Shown: one piece after another, positions 13,760 through 27,200 of the stretch
How positions within the stretch are numbered: position 1 is the stretch's first letter
Layout of the letters: each line of letters opens with the position of its first letter
From: Steromphala cineraria
Taxonomy: Eukaryota > Mollusca > Gastropoda > Trochida > Trochidae
Length of the DNA stretch: 64,000 bases
Reading direction: 5' to 3'
NCBI GenBank assembly: GCA_916613615.1
Contig: OU744733.1
Location: 35,193,939 to 35,257,938, forward strand
Program-made: the position numbers and the translations under genes
The notes under the pieces: model-generated
The model's database searches: none
What the model was told of the DNA's origin: nothing
What the model saw: the letters and a program-made list of their open reading frames with translations, nothing else

Positions 13760-14475
13760 AAGGACAAAGTTCCAAATGGGTAATAGGAAAAAGGTGTAAT
13801 TGGGTAATAGGAAAAAGTGTCAAATGTAATTGAACAATTTGACAAATTGGTAATAGGACAAAGATGCACATGGGTAATAGGATAAAGTTGCAAATGGTTA
13901 AAAGGGACGAAGATGCAATAGGGAATATGACAAAGATGCAAATGGGTAATAGGGCAATGTGACAAATTGGTAATAAGATTAAGTTTGAATTGGCTAATAG
14001 GATAAATTTCCAATGGATAAAAGGACCAAAATGCACATTAGTAATAGGACAAATCTGCAAATGGTTAAGAGGACAAAGTTGCAAATTGGTAAAAGAAGAG
14101 AGATGCAATTGGGTAATAGGACAAAGATGCAAATGGGTAATCGGACAAAGTGACAAATGGGTAATAGGACAAAGTTACAAATGGGTAATCGACCAAAGTG
14201 ACAAATGGGTAATAGGACAAAGTTACAAATGGGTAATAGGACAAAGTTACAAATCGGTATTAGGACAAAGTTTCAAATGGGTGATAGGATACAGTGACTA
14301 ATAGTTAATAGGACAAAGTGACAAATGGGTGATAGGATACAGTTGGAAATAGGTAATAGTACAAAGTTGGAAATGGGTAATGAATATAAGAGGGCAAAGT
14401 TGGATATGGGTAAGAGGGCAAAGATGTACATGGGTAAGAAGGCAAAGATGTACACGGGTAAGAGGGCAACCTGTT
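13760..14475. repeat. 24-bp minisatellite, about 29 units
   Basis: Tandem units of AAATGGGTAATAGGACAAAG plus four bases (TTGC, TTAC or TGAC). Because 24 is a multiple of three, long open frames occur on both strands (repeating KWVIGQSY or HLCPIT). These are a by-product of the repeat, not a gene: no start context, no splice sites and both strands open. Confidence 0.9.
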
Positions 14476-15206
14476 GATGTCAGTGGTTGTTCAATCAACA
14501 AGCTATGTCCTAAGTAACTAAACTGAAAATATTAAAAAAGAAATATGACTTACGGCTTCTTTCCTTAAAGAAGACAATTCCTCTTGTACAACCCTTTGTT
14601 CTGTAATCTGAAAATAGTTGTAAACTCAACAAATTTTAAATAATAACATGTCAGAGAAAGGTAAAACAATCAAGCAGATGATACAAAGGCATTATTTGAA
14701 AGAGGATAAAGTCTATGGCCAGTGCGACCACAATGTTTGTAATACTTATATAGAAATATTTGATCTATTTCTATCATTATTGATATCAGCCTCCTAAAAA
14801 GTTTCCTTATGTTTCACAAATACCGGTTCGTGTTATATTCAACTTATCAGCCTTGACAAAATAAGGTTTATCACAATGTTATTCAAAGTTAATCTTTATT
14901 AATTTTACTAGTACATATGAATGTTAACTCTCTCTCTTATCAACTCATTTGTTAATTGTGTAGCTATTTGTGGGAAAGAAGCGTATATAATAATTATAAT
15001 CACTGGAATTCCAAATTATGTCATACCTTTTTATCAATGTCCCGTTTCTTAGCTAATTTACTATCATATGCAGTCATGTTGACAAACAATCGAATCCAGA
15101 CTCATGCTGTCGCAGCGCATCGCGATAGAAAACCAGTCTCGGTCGAAATCGATTTTAAACCAATCAGATTAGAGGAAGTGATTCCCTGCCGACAGATAAA
15201 CATAAG
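14476..15206. promoter_or_regulatory. Upstream and promoter region of the receptor-like gene
   Basis: AT-rich flank becoming locally CG-richer at 15095-15180 (CGCAGCGCATCGCGATAGAA) just before the first ATG. No TATA box is obvious. The transcription start cannot be placed from sequence alone. Confidence 0.3.
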
Positions 15207-18200
15207 ATGCGGAAGCAAGACTTCTCTGTGGAGAAAATGCTGTACACATGTGTTTTCATGTCAGCGCTGACGGTTTTGTCATTGGCGGAGAATTGTGTGC
15301 AAACGGACTCATGCACGTGTAAAACATTGACGAGGGAATACTCCCTTCACAGCCTGTCAAGCCCTGACGGCGCAAGGTAATAAACTGGGTCACTTAAACA
15401 CATCACGTGCTGGTAAATTGTCACACAATGTAAACTTTGTTCACATGTATGTTATCAAATTAATCGAAAGATGAATAAATTGGACGTTCTTTACAAAGTA
15501 CAGTGTATTCACGTGAAAAATCGCTCCTCGTTGTAATATATTTATCTTAAATTAGATGATCTGCTAGGCTATGAACAAAATATCAAGAACGAGTTGGTGA
15601 GCACTGAATCAAAAATAGATTTTATTATATTTTATGTGATCTGGCCTGGGTCTCTACACTGTAATTTTGTTTACCTTTTTGAAAGTTATCATTTTATCAT
15701 GTGCAAATAGTAACAAATTCTAAGACAAACCATATCATTTAAAAGCAGTATCAGATCCAGGAAGTTTTTTTTCAGATCCAGAAACGTGTTTGTTTTGTTT
15801 GTTTTTGTTTGTTTTTGGGGGGGGGGGGGGGGGGGGGGGGGTCGCATTTTAGGATCAACCATTATTTAAAGGGATCCTTGAAAAAAAATCCAAAAGGATT
15901 GATTAGGTTAAACTCCCCTGAATCAGCAACTGGAGACAATGTAGTTAATAGTAGGCCTTATTTTTTCAAAGACAATCATTGAATTAATGTCTAGGAGACA
16001 ATATATGCTTGGGAAAAAACATTTAATGCATGTTATTGTACATACCTTTATGCCAGTTTGCCTTTTCACTTCAGGTTTGACGCAAGGAACGGAAATGACC
16101 ACTACTTCTACAACCCATGCAAAGATTTCTCCAAACAAGGTGCCTCAGGCAGCCAACAAGTTACTGGAGTGGTAAGGTCATATAATTAGTACTCTTATAG
16201 TAGATCATTTTGTCAACTTACAATCAAAAGTAGACTGCCTTGACCAAATGGTTCATCCTGTCTCATTAAGATCGATTCACTCAAAGACACACTTTTTGGG
16301 AAATTTATTTTTTCATTTAAGTTATTTCAGTTTATGCCAGGGAAAGAATCCTCAACGAGTCAAATACCCATTACTCAACATGATAATGTTTATTCATAAA
16401 AGAAATTACCGTGTAAAAGACCTGGTAGCAATTTTGGTTGGAACAAGTTTTGTTCATTTGGGGTAGACAAATAAATTTTGTAAGCTTAACTTAACATTAT
16501 CATACTTGCATGCGGTTCAGGATGAAATTTAGCTAATTGAGAATATAAATACATCACTCTGTAGAAAAATCTTGCGTCAAAATTTTTATATCTTATTTAC
16601 ATTTTTTTATCAACAACAACATACCGGTACTTATTTCGATGCTAACAGTATCCCCTGTAAAAAGGGCATAGCATTTATCGAACCCACTTTCGGTGACGTA
16701 ATCATTATGCGTGTAGGATTTACACCGTGTCTGAACTACCGTAATTGCGTTCAATGGGTATCAACTTTGGCCACACTTAATTCGCCTTTATGTATGTATT
16801 TTGGTAAATTATCTTGTATCCATTTATTTTTGGTCCAATTTTCCCTGGGTTGGTCGCAAAATTTTGCCAAAAATACAAGGAAAACAGTGAAATTACTTTT
16901 AAAAATATTGAACTCTGATAATGGATCTTTTACAGGGTATGTCCGTTTTAGAACTGCATTCTTTGATTAAGGAAAACTTTTTAAAAAATTTGTAACAATT
17001 TTATGTTGTTGTCTTGATCACTTTATTTCATACAAAAACATCCTATTGCCGTTAACAAGAGAATTATAAAGCATACATATCGATATCATAACATTGCAAA
17101 ACATAGAATATACCGTAATTTCTCTATTAATTCGACATCTCTAATAATTCAACCACATAATATTTTTCTGAAGTCACAAATTCAAAACACTTCTAAAATT
17201 TCAACCAAGTGCCAAAAGTTGACGCTTCTATGATTCATGCATTGCTTAAAATAATTCCTTAATTTGCAAAAAAAACAACTAGAAATAATAATTACAAATG
17301 GTAAATTTCTCTACAAACAGTTATCTAATTAAAATATCATGATTATGATAGCATTGCCATGATAATGTGATCATATTTAAAATCAGAGCATCAACATCCT
17401 ACATCAACTTGATATTTATCCAATATTTAGACCGTAGAACCAAATGATGGATCCAAAAAGTAAAAAATAGTTCAACCAAAGACCTTTTCTGAAAATGATT
17501 TGAACATTTTAGGGTCGAATTAATAGAGAAATTACGGTAACTAACAGGTGAATACCTAGGAATGGACACATTAGATTAATAGTTGTAAATAGCATTTTAT
17601 TTTATGAATAGAGATTGACATGTATTTGAATATTTCATGAAACTATGGTGACATCAATTAGCATTGTTCCAACAAGAAATTATTATTTGACAAAAATTAG
17701 CATTTCAAACAATAGTTATTGTAATATAACAATGGCTCAAGTATTTAGCAATTTGTAGTTAATGAATACTGATTGTATCATATAATACCCGTTGCAATAA
17801 TACAACAAAAGAAATCCCATTAGACCAATTATATAAATTTGAATGTCCAACTTTCGAGAAGTTGCTTACTATATTAGCAAGGTGTAACTATAGAATTGGT
17901 TCGCCACACTTTTTTATAATATATTGTTTTACTCAACTGTTCATTAGGTTAGGGTTAGGTTTTGTTTAAGGTGTAGAGTTAGGGTACGTGTTAGGGTCAC
18001 ACAACACAACAATTGAATACAAAGAGTTAATGTTATGTTTCGTCACTCGATAGGGCGGTTAATCAGATCAGTGATGAAGATTTGAAAGTCCTCAGTTTAA
18101 GTAAACCTAGCCTTAATAATGCTTGTTTCACTCCGAAATTGACTCTAGCGAGATGTAGTAGAGGGTCGCGTCAGCCAACCTTCTTGCTGACCAATGACCC

Positions 18201-21200
18201 TCCAATGTTATATGTGCGAAATCAGAGTATTGCAGCTTAGTAAGACGATCCCTGATTGGTCAATTCAATAGATCAGCTGACGCGACCTGCTACTGCATCT
18301 TACTAAAATCAATATCGGAGTGAAATGAGTATTATTGAGGCTAGGTTTACTTAGATTAGTAAGTCCTTAGAGAATGGCTTACATTACATTAAACGTTGAC
18401 AAAAGAAGATAGCACTTCATTAATTCTGAGCATTCAAAAAAATGTTTACACTTACAGCAATAACACAAGCCCTTAGGAAATAAAAATATGCTGATTACAG
18501 ATAATCCAGTACCAGGGGACTGTATACTATTCGCTGGCAGACGACTCTACAGCAGAATTTTCTGGTGACCCTGACCTTGGCACTCTCCAACTGAAATACA
18601 CTCAGGCTGCATCCAAAAGGTAAATGTTTTATATAAAAATAAATTCTTTCCTGTATTTATGGTACATTATGGAGGACAGTAGTACAACACAATTATAAAA
18701 CAGGCCTGTAGCAAACGGGGGGCTATTCTCATGACCAAATATTTCATTCTTCAATTGAATACAAAATCTGATAGGTAAAACTACCATAGAGGGACATTAA
18801 TTATTACAATTTAAGATAAGATAAGATAATCTTTATAATCCATATAATTAAATGATTATAATAATAAGCTATAATTTGCTCCTGGTAGCAAAGTTTTCAC
18901 ATGAGGAAATATCTATACTTTAAAACGGTTCAATCAGCATCCAACAATCATGTCCAGCATCACTTGCTTGATACCGGTGGTAGTATCTACACCGAAACGT
19001 CGCATTTCATGCAATAAAGAAGTTGACTATCCATAAGAACTTGTTCTTCTTCATCAACCAGCTTCTAAATGCCTCTCAAAGAATCATTAAATGACTTTAT
19101 ATAGAGATTAGTTTGCTTACAGCCTGCTACTGTTCTGATACCGCGAGATTCGGATTATCGAGTTCTGACCATATACTATTGAATTGTATCGCTATAAGAT
19201 ATCTAGATACGTATCATATTGTGAGAAATCTGTATCGTAACACCTCTAATTCTTATGTATTTCAGGACCTCAATTGTATCAATACAGTGTGTTCCTGGTG
19301 TTACTGACTTTACCTATGTGAAAGAAGGTCCCACACTTACTTATGTAAGTATATTTTAAGCTACCGTAATCTTGCCAGATTTAACATGGTCGGGACATTG
19401 TTCAAATGTATCTGTCTCAGTTAAAGGAACAACTTTCTCAGAAACTACCCAAGATTTGGTAACCAAATTCGTTGTGTGTCTTGCAGTATCAGAGCCTTGA
19501 TGGAGTATGAACATCAGGAGCTTGAAATCATTTTATACAGAGTTATTGCCCTTGTTCAGTATTTTGGACTTTGTGTGAGGATAACTTTAAAGTGGACAAT
19601 TTTTCTCAGAAACCTTTTAAGATAAGATAACCAAATTTGTTGTTGGTCTTTGGGGTATCAATGCACTGATAGAGTTTGAAAAAGAAGCGTTTAAAGTTTA
19701 TTATACAGAGTATATGCGCTTGTTCAGTGTTTTAGAACTTTATTCGAGGGTTTCTACAAAGAGGAAAAATTTTCTGAGGTATTTTTTAAGATAAGATAAC
19801 CAAATTTGCTGTGTGTCTTTTTGTATCTATTTTGATATTTATTTGACTGATGTCTAAAGCAATAAAAAAATCAAGTATTTTGTTTATTTATTAACATGAA
19901 GCCCCTGCCTAAGATTATTATCAAGTTTCGCTTGTGGTTCATATTCATATGAATTCATGATCACCAGCAGGAAGACTTTACTCAAATCTTCATCATTCAT
20001 CTGTATTTCAGAATTTATATCTTCGTCTCAGGAATATGTTTCTTGATTCTTTTGTTTCAGTCTTTCATTCTCCGTACTGATATATGGTGCCCAGCAACTG
20101 ACACTGGCCTCAGCGTTGGTTCCATTCTTGTTATATTGTAAGTTTTCTTCTAAAAATGTGTTAATCAGTTTAAGGGACCATACGAGCGGGGTATTTTTTG
20201 TGGAAACGAAATTCAGGAGGACTTTCCTGTTTACAATTATAAATGATTTTTACATGATAATTTCACATTTAATTTCAAATATGTTTGTGAGGTTAGCATT
20301 TTAGTTGTTCAAGATTTAACAATTTGACAAAAATAGGATGTATCGCTCAAAAAATAAAAACATTGTGAAATGAAACCAATCATCGAAGCTACGATCGTGG
20401 AATGCATTACAACGACAAAATGCTGTTGTAACTGATAACTTTTATAATGAATTATTTGTAAATATGCTCCTCTTCTATCAATCAAGTAGTGATTTCTTAA
20501 TTTGTTAATGAATAAGCATAATACAGCACATTTGTTTTCTCGCAATGCGAACCTTTCAAAATGGCGGATGAAAACAGATTTAGTGGTGCCTTTAAATATC
20601 AAAATTTTATTCCTGTTAATTGTTGCCAACAATCTTTCCTTAATTGTTTCTCATGTAATGTTCGCTTTTATTTGATTATAAGTGATGCTTCTTTAAAAAT
20701 ACCCCATATATCTCAACGATATCAGGGGATAGGTTGGAGCATACCACGGAGACATATACGCTGATGAATTTTTATTATCAACTAATTTTGTAAGGCATGT
20801 TATCATATACAGGGAAAGTACATCACGAGAGAAAATATTTAACTTTCTACCTCACATAGTATTTGTCAAGAATTGACAGATACTCTTTTTATCATATGAT
20901 GAAATCATATAATGCCAATAACAGCAAATGTTTGTTGAGAGGAGAGCCCGTTGCTATGGTAACAGAGTCACGTCATTTAAGAATTCATTACGTAAGACCA
21001 TTCTTTCATGACATCGAACTCTTTAACTTGAGGACATTTGAGTGATGATGACGTTTTTGCCATTCTTTAGCTTGACAATAAAGGTTATCGCGACTGTAGC
21101 CAGATAGAGGGTTTGTTTCACTGATAGAACAGAGGATCTTACCCTCTATCATTATTGATATGCTCATTTATTACATGATTATCATATAATAAATGTGCAC

Positions 21201-24200
21201 ATCATACAGTTTAAGGGATTTGAAGTTGTCTTCCCTCTTACTGTAACACAATGAATGTTCAGTTTTTAACAACCTTCCGATTGTTCAACTTTGATGGCAA
21301 AGAAATCAGGAATTTAAGAGGGAAATTCACTTAATGAACAACTTCTTTATTTGACAGTAGCTACCATCAAATAAAGAAGTTGTTCATCCATAGTATTTCC
21401 CTTTGACTTTCTTATACCACCAACTTATAGAATGTTACTCAAACAGTTCAGGGTTCTAAAATTTTAGCCGAGGGTTAATCCAAGTTACTAAGGATGAGCA
21501 ACATCTTTATTGATGAAACGGCCTCAAGTCACACTCTGATGGTGTTTCCCTTCATTCCACACCTATGGTTCGCTAGTTCCAGCCGATTCTCGCAGGTTTC
21601 ACCACAATGCATAACCACAATGGTGTTGCAGGCTTTCTCCCTGCAATAATACTAGCAGCTGTGATATAATGGTAATACTTGGCATTAAACCCCAGATCAC
21701 CTCAACCCACCTCACCTTTCATTCGTGTTCAGCCAAGAATAATTTCGTCAGGTTAAACGGTTTACAACAAGAGTTGAATTTTGCTTTTGCTTTTGTACAC
21801 AGGAATATCTATTGTATTTTCTTTATTTCCTGTAAACGTATTTGATAATTGACAATTTACAATTTTTTTGTTTCGAAAATACAAAATTGAATCAGTATCG
21901 ATATGTCCACTAGTTTTGAAGTGAGATAGATATCTGGCATTACATATCACAGCTTTCAGTTAAAGTATTTGTGAGTGATCCATGTCTCGAGGTACGAACG
22001 TTACGCTAACTCCACTAATCTGTACCCTGGGCTCAGAAGCTAGATTGGCACGCGCGGCCCAATTAGCCAATTAAATCATTTTCTTGTTTGAATTTTATCG
22101 AGAAAGTGGCGAGAAAATGATATGATTGGCTTTATCCCAAGTTGGGCCGCGCGAGCGAATCAAGCTTCTGAGCCCAGGGTACAAATTAGTTGAGTTAGCG
22201 TAACGTTCATACCTTGAGACAGGATGTGAGTGATCCAGAATTCTATTGAATGAAGGTGATAAAAAGACTTCTTGATTTTCCAATTCAAAGATTGTAAAAA
22301 CTCTGCACCTAACTGAAAATGAACAGAACCAATGATTTTTTACTGCAACCAAAGAAAGTTCAAGTGTATCGTTTACGATATGATTTTTTAGCTCACCTTT
22401 ACAAAGTAAATGTGAGCTTATGTCATGGCGCTTCGTCCGTCGTCCGTCTGTCCGTCCGTCCGTCCGTAAACTTTCAGGAAAAAGACTACTCCTCCTAAAC
22501 GAATCCAGATATCATTCTGAAATTGTAGTATGTTATACCCATGGTGATTCCTCACAGAAAGGTAGACGTTTCAGTTTTGAGAATCCAAGATGGCCGCCAT
22601 GGCAGCCATATTGAATTTTCAATTAGATTTCACGAAAAAGACTACTCCTCCTAAACAAATGCAGATATCATTCTGAAATTGTAGTATGTTATACCCATGG
22701 TGATTCCTCTAAGAAAGTAAGACGTTTCAGTTTTGAGAATCCAAGATGGCAGCCATGGCAGCCATATTGAATTTTCAATTAGATTTCACGAAAAAGACTA
22801 CTCCTCCTAAACAAATGCAGATATCATTCTGAAATTGTAGTATGTTATACCCATGGTGATTCCTCACAGAAAGGTAGATGTTTCAGTTTTGAGAATCCAA
22901 GATGGTCGCTAAGGCAGCCATATTGAATTTTCAATTAGATTTCAGGAAAAAGACTACTCCTCCTAAACGAATCCAGACATCATTCTGAAATTGTAGTATG
23001 TTATACCCATTGTGATTCCTCACAGAAATGTAGACGTTTCAATTTTGAGAATCCAAGATGGCCGCCATGGCAGCCATATTGAATTTTCAATTAGATTTCA
23101 CGAAAAAGACTACTCCTCCTAAACGAATGCAGATATCATTCTGAAATTGTAGTATGTTATACCCATGGTGATTCCCCTCGGAACGGTAGACGTTTCAGTT
23201 TTGAGAATCCAAGATGGCCGCTATGGCAGCCATATTGAATTTTCAATTAGATTTCATGAAAAGACTACTCTTTCTAAACCAATCTAGATATCATTCTGAA
23301 ATTGTATTATGTTATACCCATGGTGATTCCTCACAGAAAGGTAGACGTTTCAGTTTTGAGAATCCAAGATGGCCGCCATGACAGCCATATTGAATTTTCA
23401 ATGAGATTTCATGAAAATGACTACTTCTCCTAAACCAATCTAGATATCATTTTCATATTGTAGTATGTTATACCTATAGTGATTCCTCCCACAAAGGTAG
23501 ACGTTTTACTTATATTTGTACCATTTCTATATCTAACAGCAGTTCTACTTGACACAAAATCAATTTAGGACATAAGCTAACTATATTTTGTGAAATTATA
23601 TATATTTTTCACAACAATTCATGTTCTCTCCCGTCAAGTCTATTAATACCACACATAAGGGCTTAGCCAGAGTTCAGGTTTACATGCTCAGCACACTAGG
23701 ATGCTTCTCCAAATATACGTACACAAAGCCCAATACACAAATTGCTACGCTCTCCTTAAGGATCTGGGGCTAGCAGCCCTGCCTGCTTGTATATTGCATA
23801 GTAATCCTGACCTAATTGATTAATAGAACATAATGGACTTTATGGAAAGTATATAAATTGTCTTTATGAAAAGTATACTTGTATTCTATCAATAGTAATA
23901 CTTTTTACAAATAACAATTTAAACAAGTCAAGAATCAGCTTTTGTGTACAACAATCTGCACGATGAGTTAATATTAACAAGTCAAGAATCTGCTTTTATG
24001 TTCAGTTATCTACATGATAAGTTAATAATAGAGGTATTTTGTATCAGGTTCCAGTTCCAATACCATGTGTTTTATAAATACCTGTAAAAATAAATGATAA
24101 TTGTATCATGCTGAAGGGGTTCTGGGAACAACATGTCATCATAGAAGTCATTATTTTTCAATTAGATTTCAGGCCAAGTACTACTCCTACTAAATCAATT

Positions 24201-27200
24201 AAGATATCATTCTGAAAAGTGAGTATTTTTAGCTCACCTTTACAAAGTAAATGTGAGCTTATGTCATGGCGCTTCGTCCGTCGTCCGTCTGTCTGTCCGT
24301 CTGTCCGTCTGTCCGTCCGTCCGTCTGTCCGTCCGTAAACTTTCAGGAAAAAGACTACTCCTCCTAAACGAATTCAGATATCATTCTGAAATTGTAGTAT
24401 GTTATACCCATGGTGATTCCTCACAGAAAGGTAGACGTTTCAGTTTTAAAAATCCAAGATGGCCGCCATGACAGCCATATTGAATTTTCAATTAGATTTC
24501 ATGAAAAAGACTACTCCTTCTAAACGAATACAGATATCATTCTGAAATTGTATTATGTTATACCCATGGTAATTCCTCACAGAAAGGTAGACGTTTCAGT
24601 TTTGAAAATCCAAGATGGCCGCCATGACAGCCATATTGAATTCTCAATTAGATTTCATGAAAAAGACTACTCCTTCTAAACGAATACAGATATCATTCTG
24701 AAATTGTAGTATGTTATACCTATGGTGATTCCGCACAGAAAGGTAGACGTTAAAGTTTTGAGAATCCAATATGGCCGCCATGGCAGCCATATTGAATTTT
24801 CAATTAGATTTCATGACAAAGACTATTTCTCCTAAACCAATCTAGATATCATTTTTAGCTCACCTTTACAAAGTAAATGTGAGCTTATGTCATGGCGCTT
24901 CGTCCGTCGTCCGTCTGTCTGTCCGTCCGTCCGTCCGTCCGTCTGTCCGTCCGTCCGTCTGTCCGTCCGTAAACTTTCAGGAAAAAGACTACTCCTCCTA
25001 AACGAATCCAGATATCATTCTGAAATTGAAGTATGTTATACCCATGGTGATTCCTCACAGAAAGGTAGATGTTTCAGTTTTGAGAATCCAAGATGGCCGC
25101 CACGGCAGCCATATTGAATTTTCAATTAGATTTCATGAAAAAGACTACTCCTCCTTTACCAATCCAGATACCATTCTGAAATTGTAGTATGTTATACCCA
25201 AGGTGATTCCTCACAGAAAGGTAGATGTTTCAGTTTTGAGAATCCAAGATGGCCGTCATGGGAGCCATATTGAATTTTCAATTAGATTTCATGAAAAAGA
25301 CTACTTCTCCTAAACCAATCTAGATATACTTTCTAAATTGTAGTATGTTATACCTATAGTGATTCCGCACAGAAAGGTAGATGTTTCAGTTTTGAGAATC
25401 CAAGATGGCCGCCATGGCAGCCATATTGAATTTTCAATTAGATTTCACGAAAAAGACTACTCCTCCTATACAAATCCAGATACCATTCTGAAATTGTAGT
25501 ATGTTATACCCAAGGTGATTCCTCACAGAAAGGTAGATGTTTCAGTTTTGAGAATCCAAGATGGCTGCCATGGGAGCCATATTGAATTTTCAATTAGATT
25601 TCATGAAAAAGATTACTTCTCCTAAACCAATCTAGATATACTTTCTAAATTGTAGTATGTTATACCTATAGTGATTCCGCACAGAAAGGTAGACGTTTCA
25701 GTTTTGAGAATCCAAGATGGCCGCAAAAGCAGCCATATTGACTTTTCAGCTGCAATGACACATCATTATTATTAAATTTTAAGCTTTCATCAAGTGATCA
25801 CTTGCATCAAATAAATTCTCTAATTTGAACTTACTAATCATAATATTATCTTGAATATGGAATATTTAAGATTGTCATGCAAGTTGTTCTATATTTTTAA
25901 GTGTTTTTAAAAAAAAAATAAGATATAAGACAAACATAATTAATTAATTTGCTTAAAATCTTCATGGCAACTAGCTGCAAAAACCCAATCACATTAAACA
26001 TCATGTTAAATTTTAAACAATGGTATTTCCCTTATATTCCTTTAAATACCACACATAAGGGGTCAACCAGAGTTCAGATATGCCTCTAGAGTCCACAATG
26101 CTATTCTAATACACATCCTGATACAGGCTGCTAGCATCACAGTGTCAGCTGCTAGTCTGTTGCATAATCAACCTGACCCAATTGATATTGCAGAGCAATA
26201 TGCTATATGGCCATGTGTATGCAATAAGAGTTATGGAAATTAGACTTGTAATCTCATGACAGTGATATGTTCTTTCTAAGAATAACAACTTACACAAAAG
26301 TTGTCATCAATAAGTTTTGTGTTTAGCAATCTTCATGATAAGTTGATGTGGAAAGAGTTATTTTGTATCAGGTTCCATTTCCTGTGTTTACTCATATTTG
26401 TACCATTTCTATATATAGTTTTATTCTGTCAAAAAGACCACAGGCCCACAGGACATAACATGTCAAAAGCAAAAACACAAAGTTTTTGTACCATTTCTAT
26501 ATCTAACAGAAGTTCTTCTTGACACAAAATCAATTTAGGACATAAGCTAACTATGTTTTGTGAAATTATATATATTTTTCCCAACAATACATGTTCTCTC
26601 CCGTCAAGTTTTTAAATACCACACATAAGGGCTTAGCCAGAGTTCAGGTTTACATGCTCAGCACACTATTCTTCTCCAAATACACAAAGCCAAATCCACA
26701 AATTGCTACCCTCTCCTTAAGGATCTGGGGCTAGCAGCCCTGCCTGCTTGTATGTTGCTTAGTTATCTTTACTTAATTGATAAATACAACATAATGATGT
26801 ATGGCAATTATCATATCTAAGCAATGGACTTTATGGAAAGTATATAAATTGACTTTATGAAAAGTATACTTGTATTCTATTAATAATAATACTTTTTACA
26901 AATAACAATTTAAACAAGTCAAGAATCAGCTTTTGTGTACAACAATCTGCAAGATGAGTTAATATTAATAAGTCAAGAATCTGCTTTTATGTACAGTAAT
27001 CTACATAAGTTATTGTAGAAAGAGGTAATTTGTATCAGGTTCCAGTTCCAATACCATATGTTTTATGAAAACCTGTAAAACTAAATGATAATTGTATCAT
27101 GCTGAAGGGGCTCTGGGAACAACATGTCAACATAGAAGTCATTATTTTTCAATTAGATTTCAGGCCAAGTACTTCTCCTACTAAATCAATTAAGATATCA

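Noticed and set aside
13990..14301. Repeat-protein-like open frame (KWVIGQ units)
   Set aside because: Product of a 24-bp minisatellite that is open on both strands.
16572..16970. 132-codon open frame in a receptor intron, considered as a missing exon or a nested gene
   Set aside because: No recognisable domain, AT-biased composition, and the flanking exons already join in phase without it.
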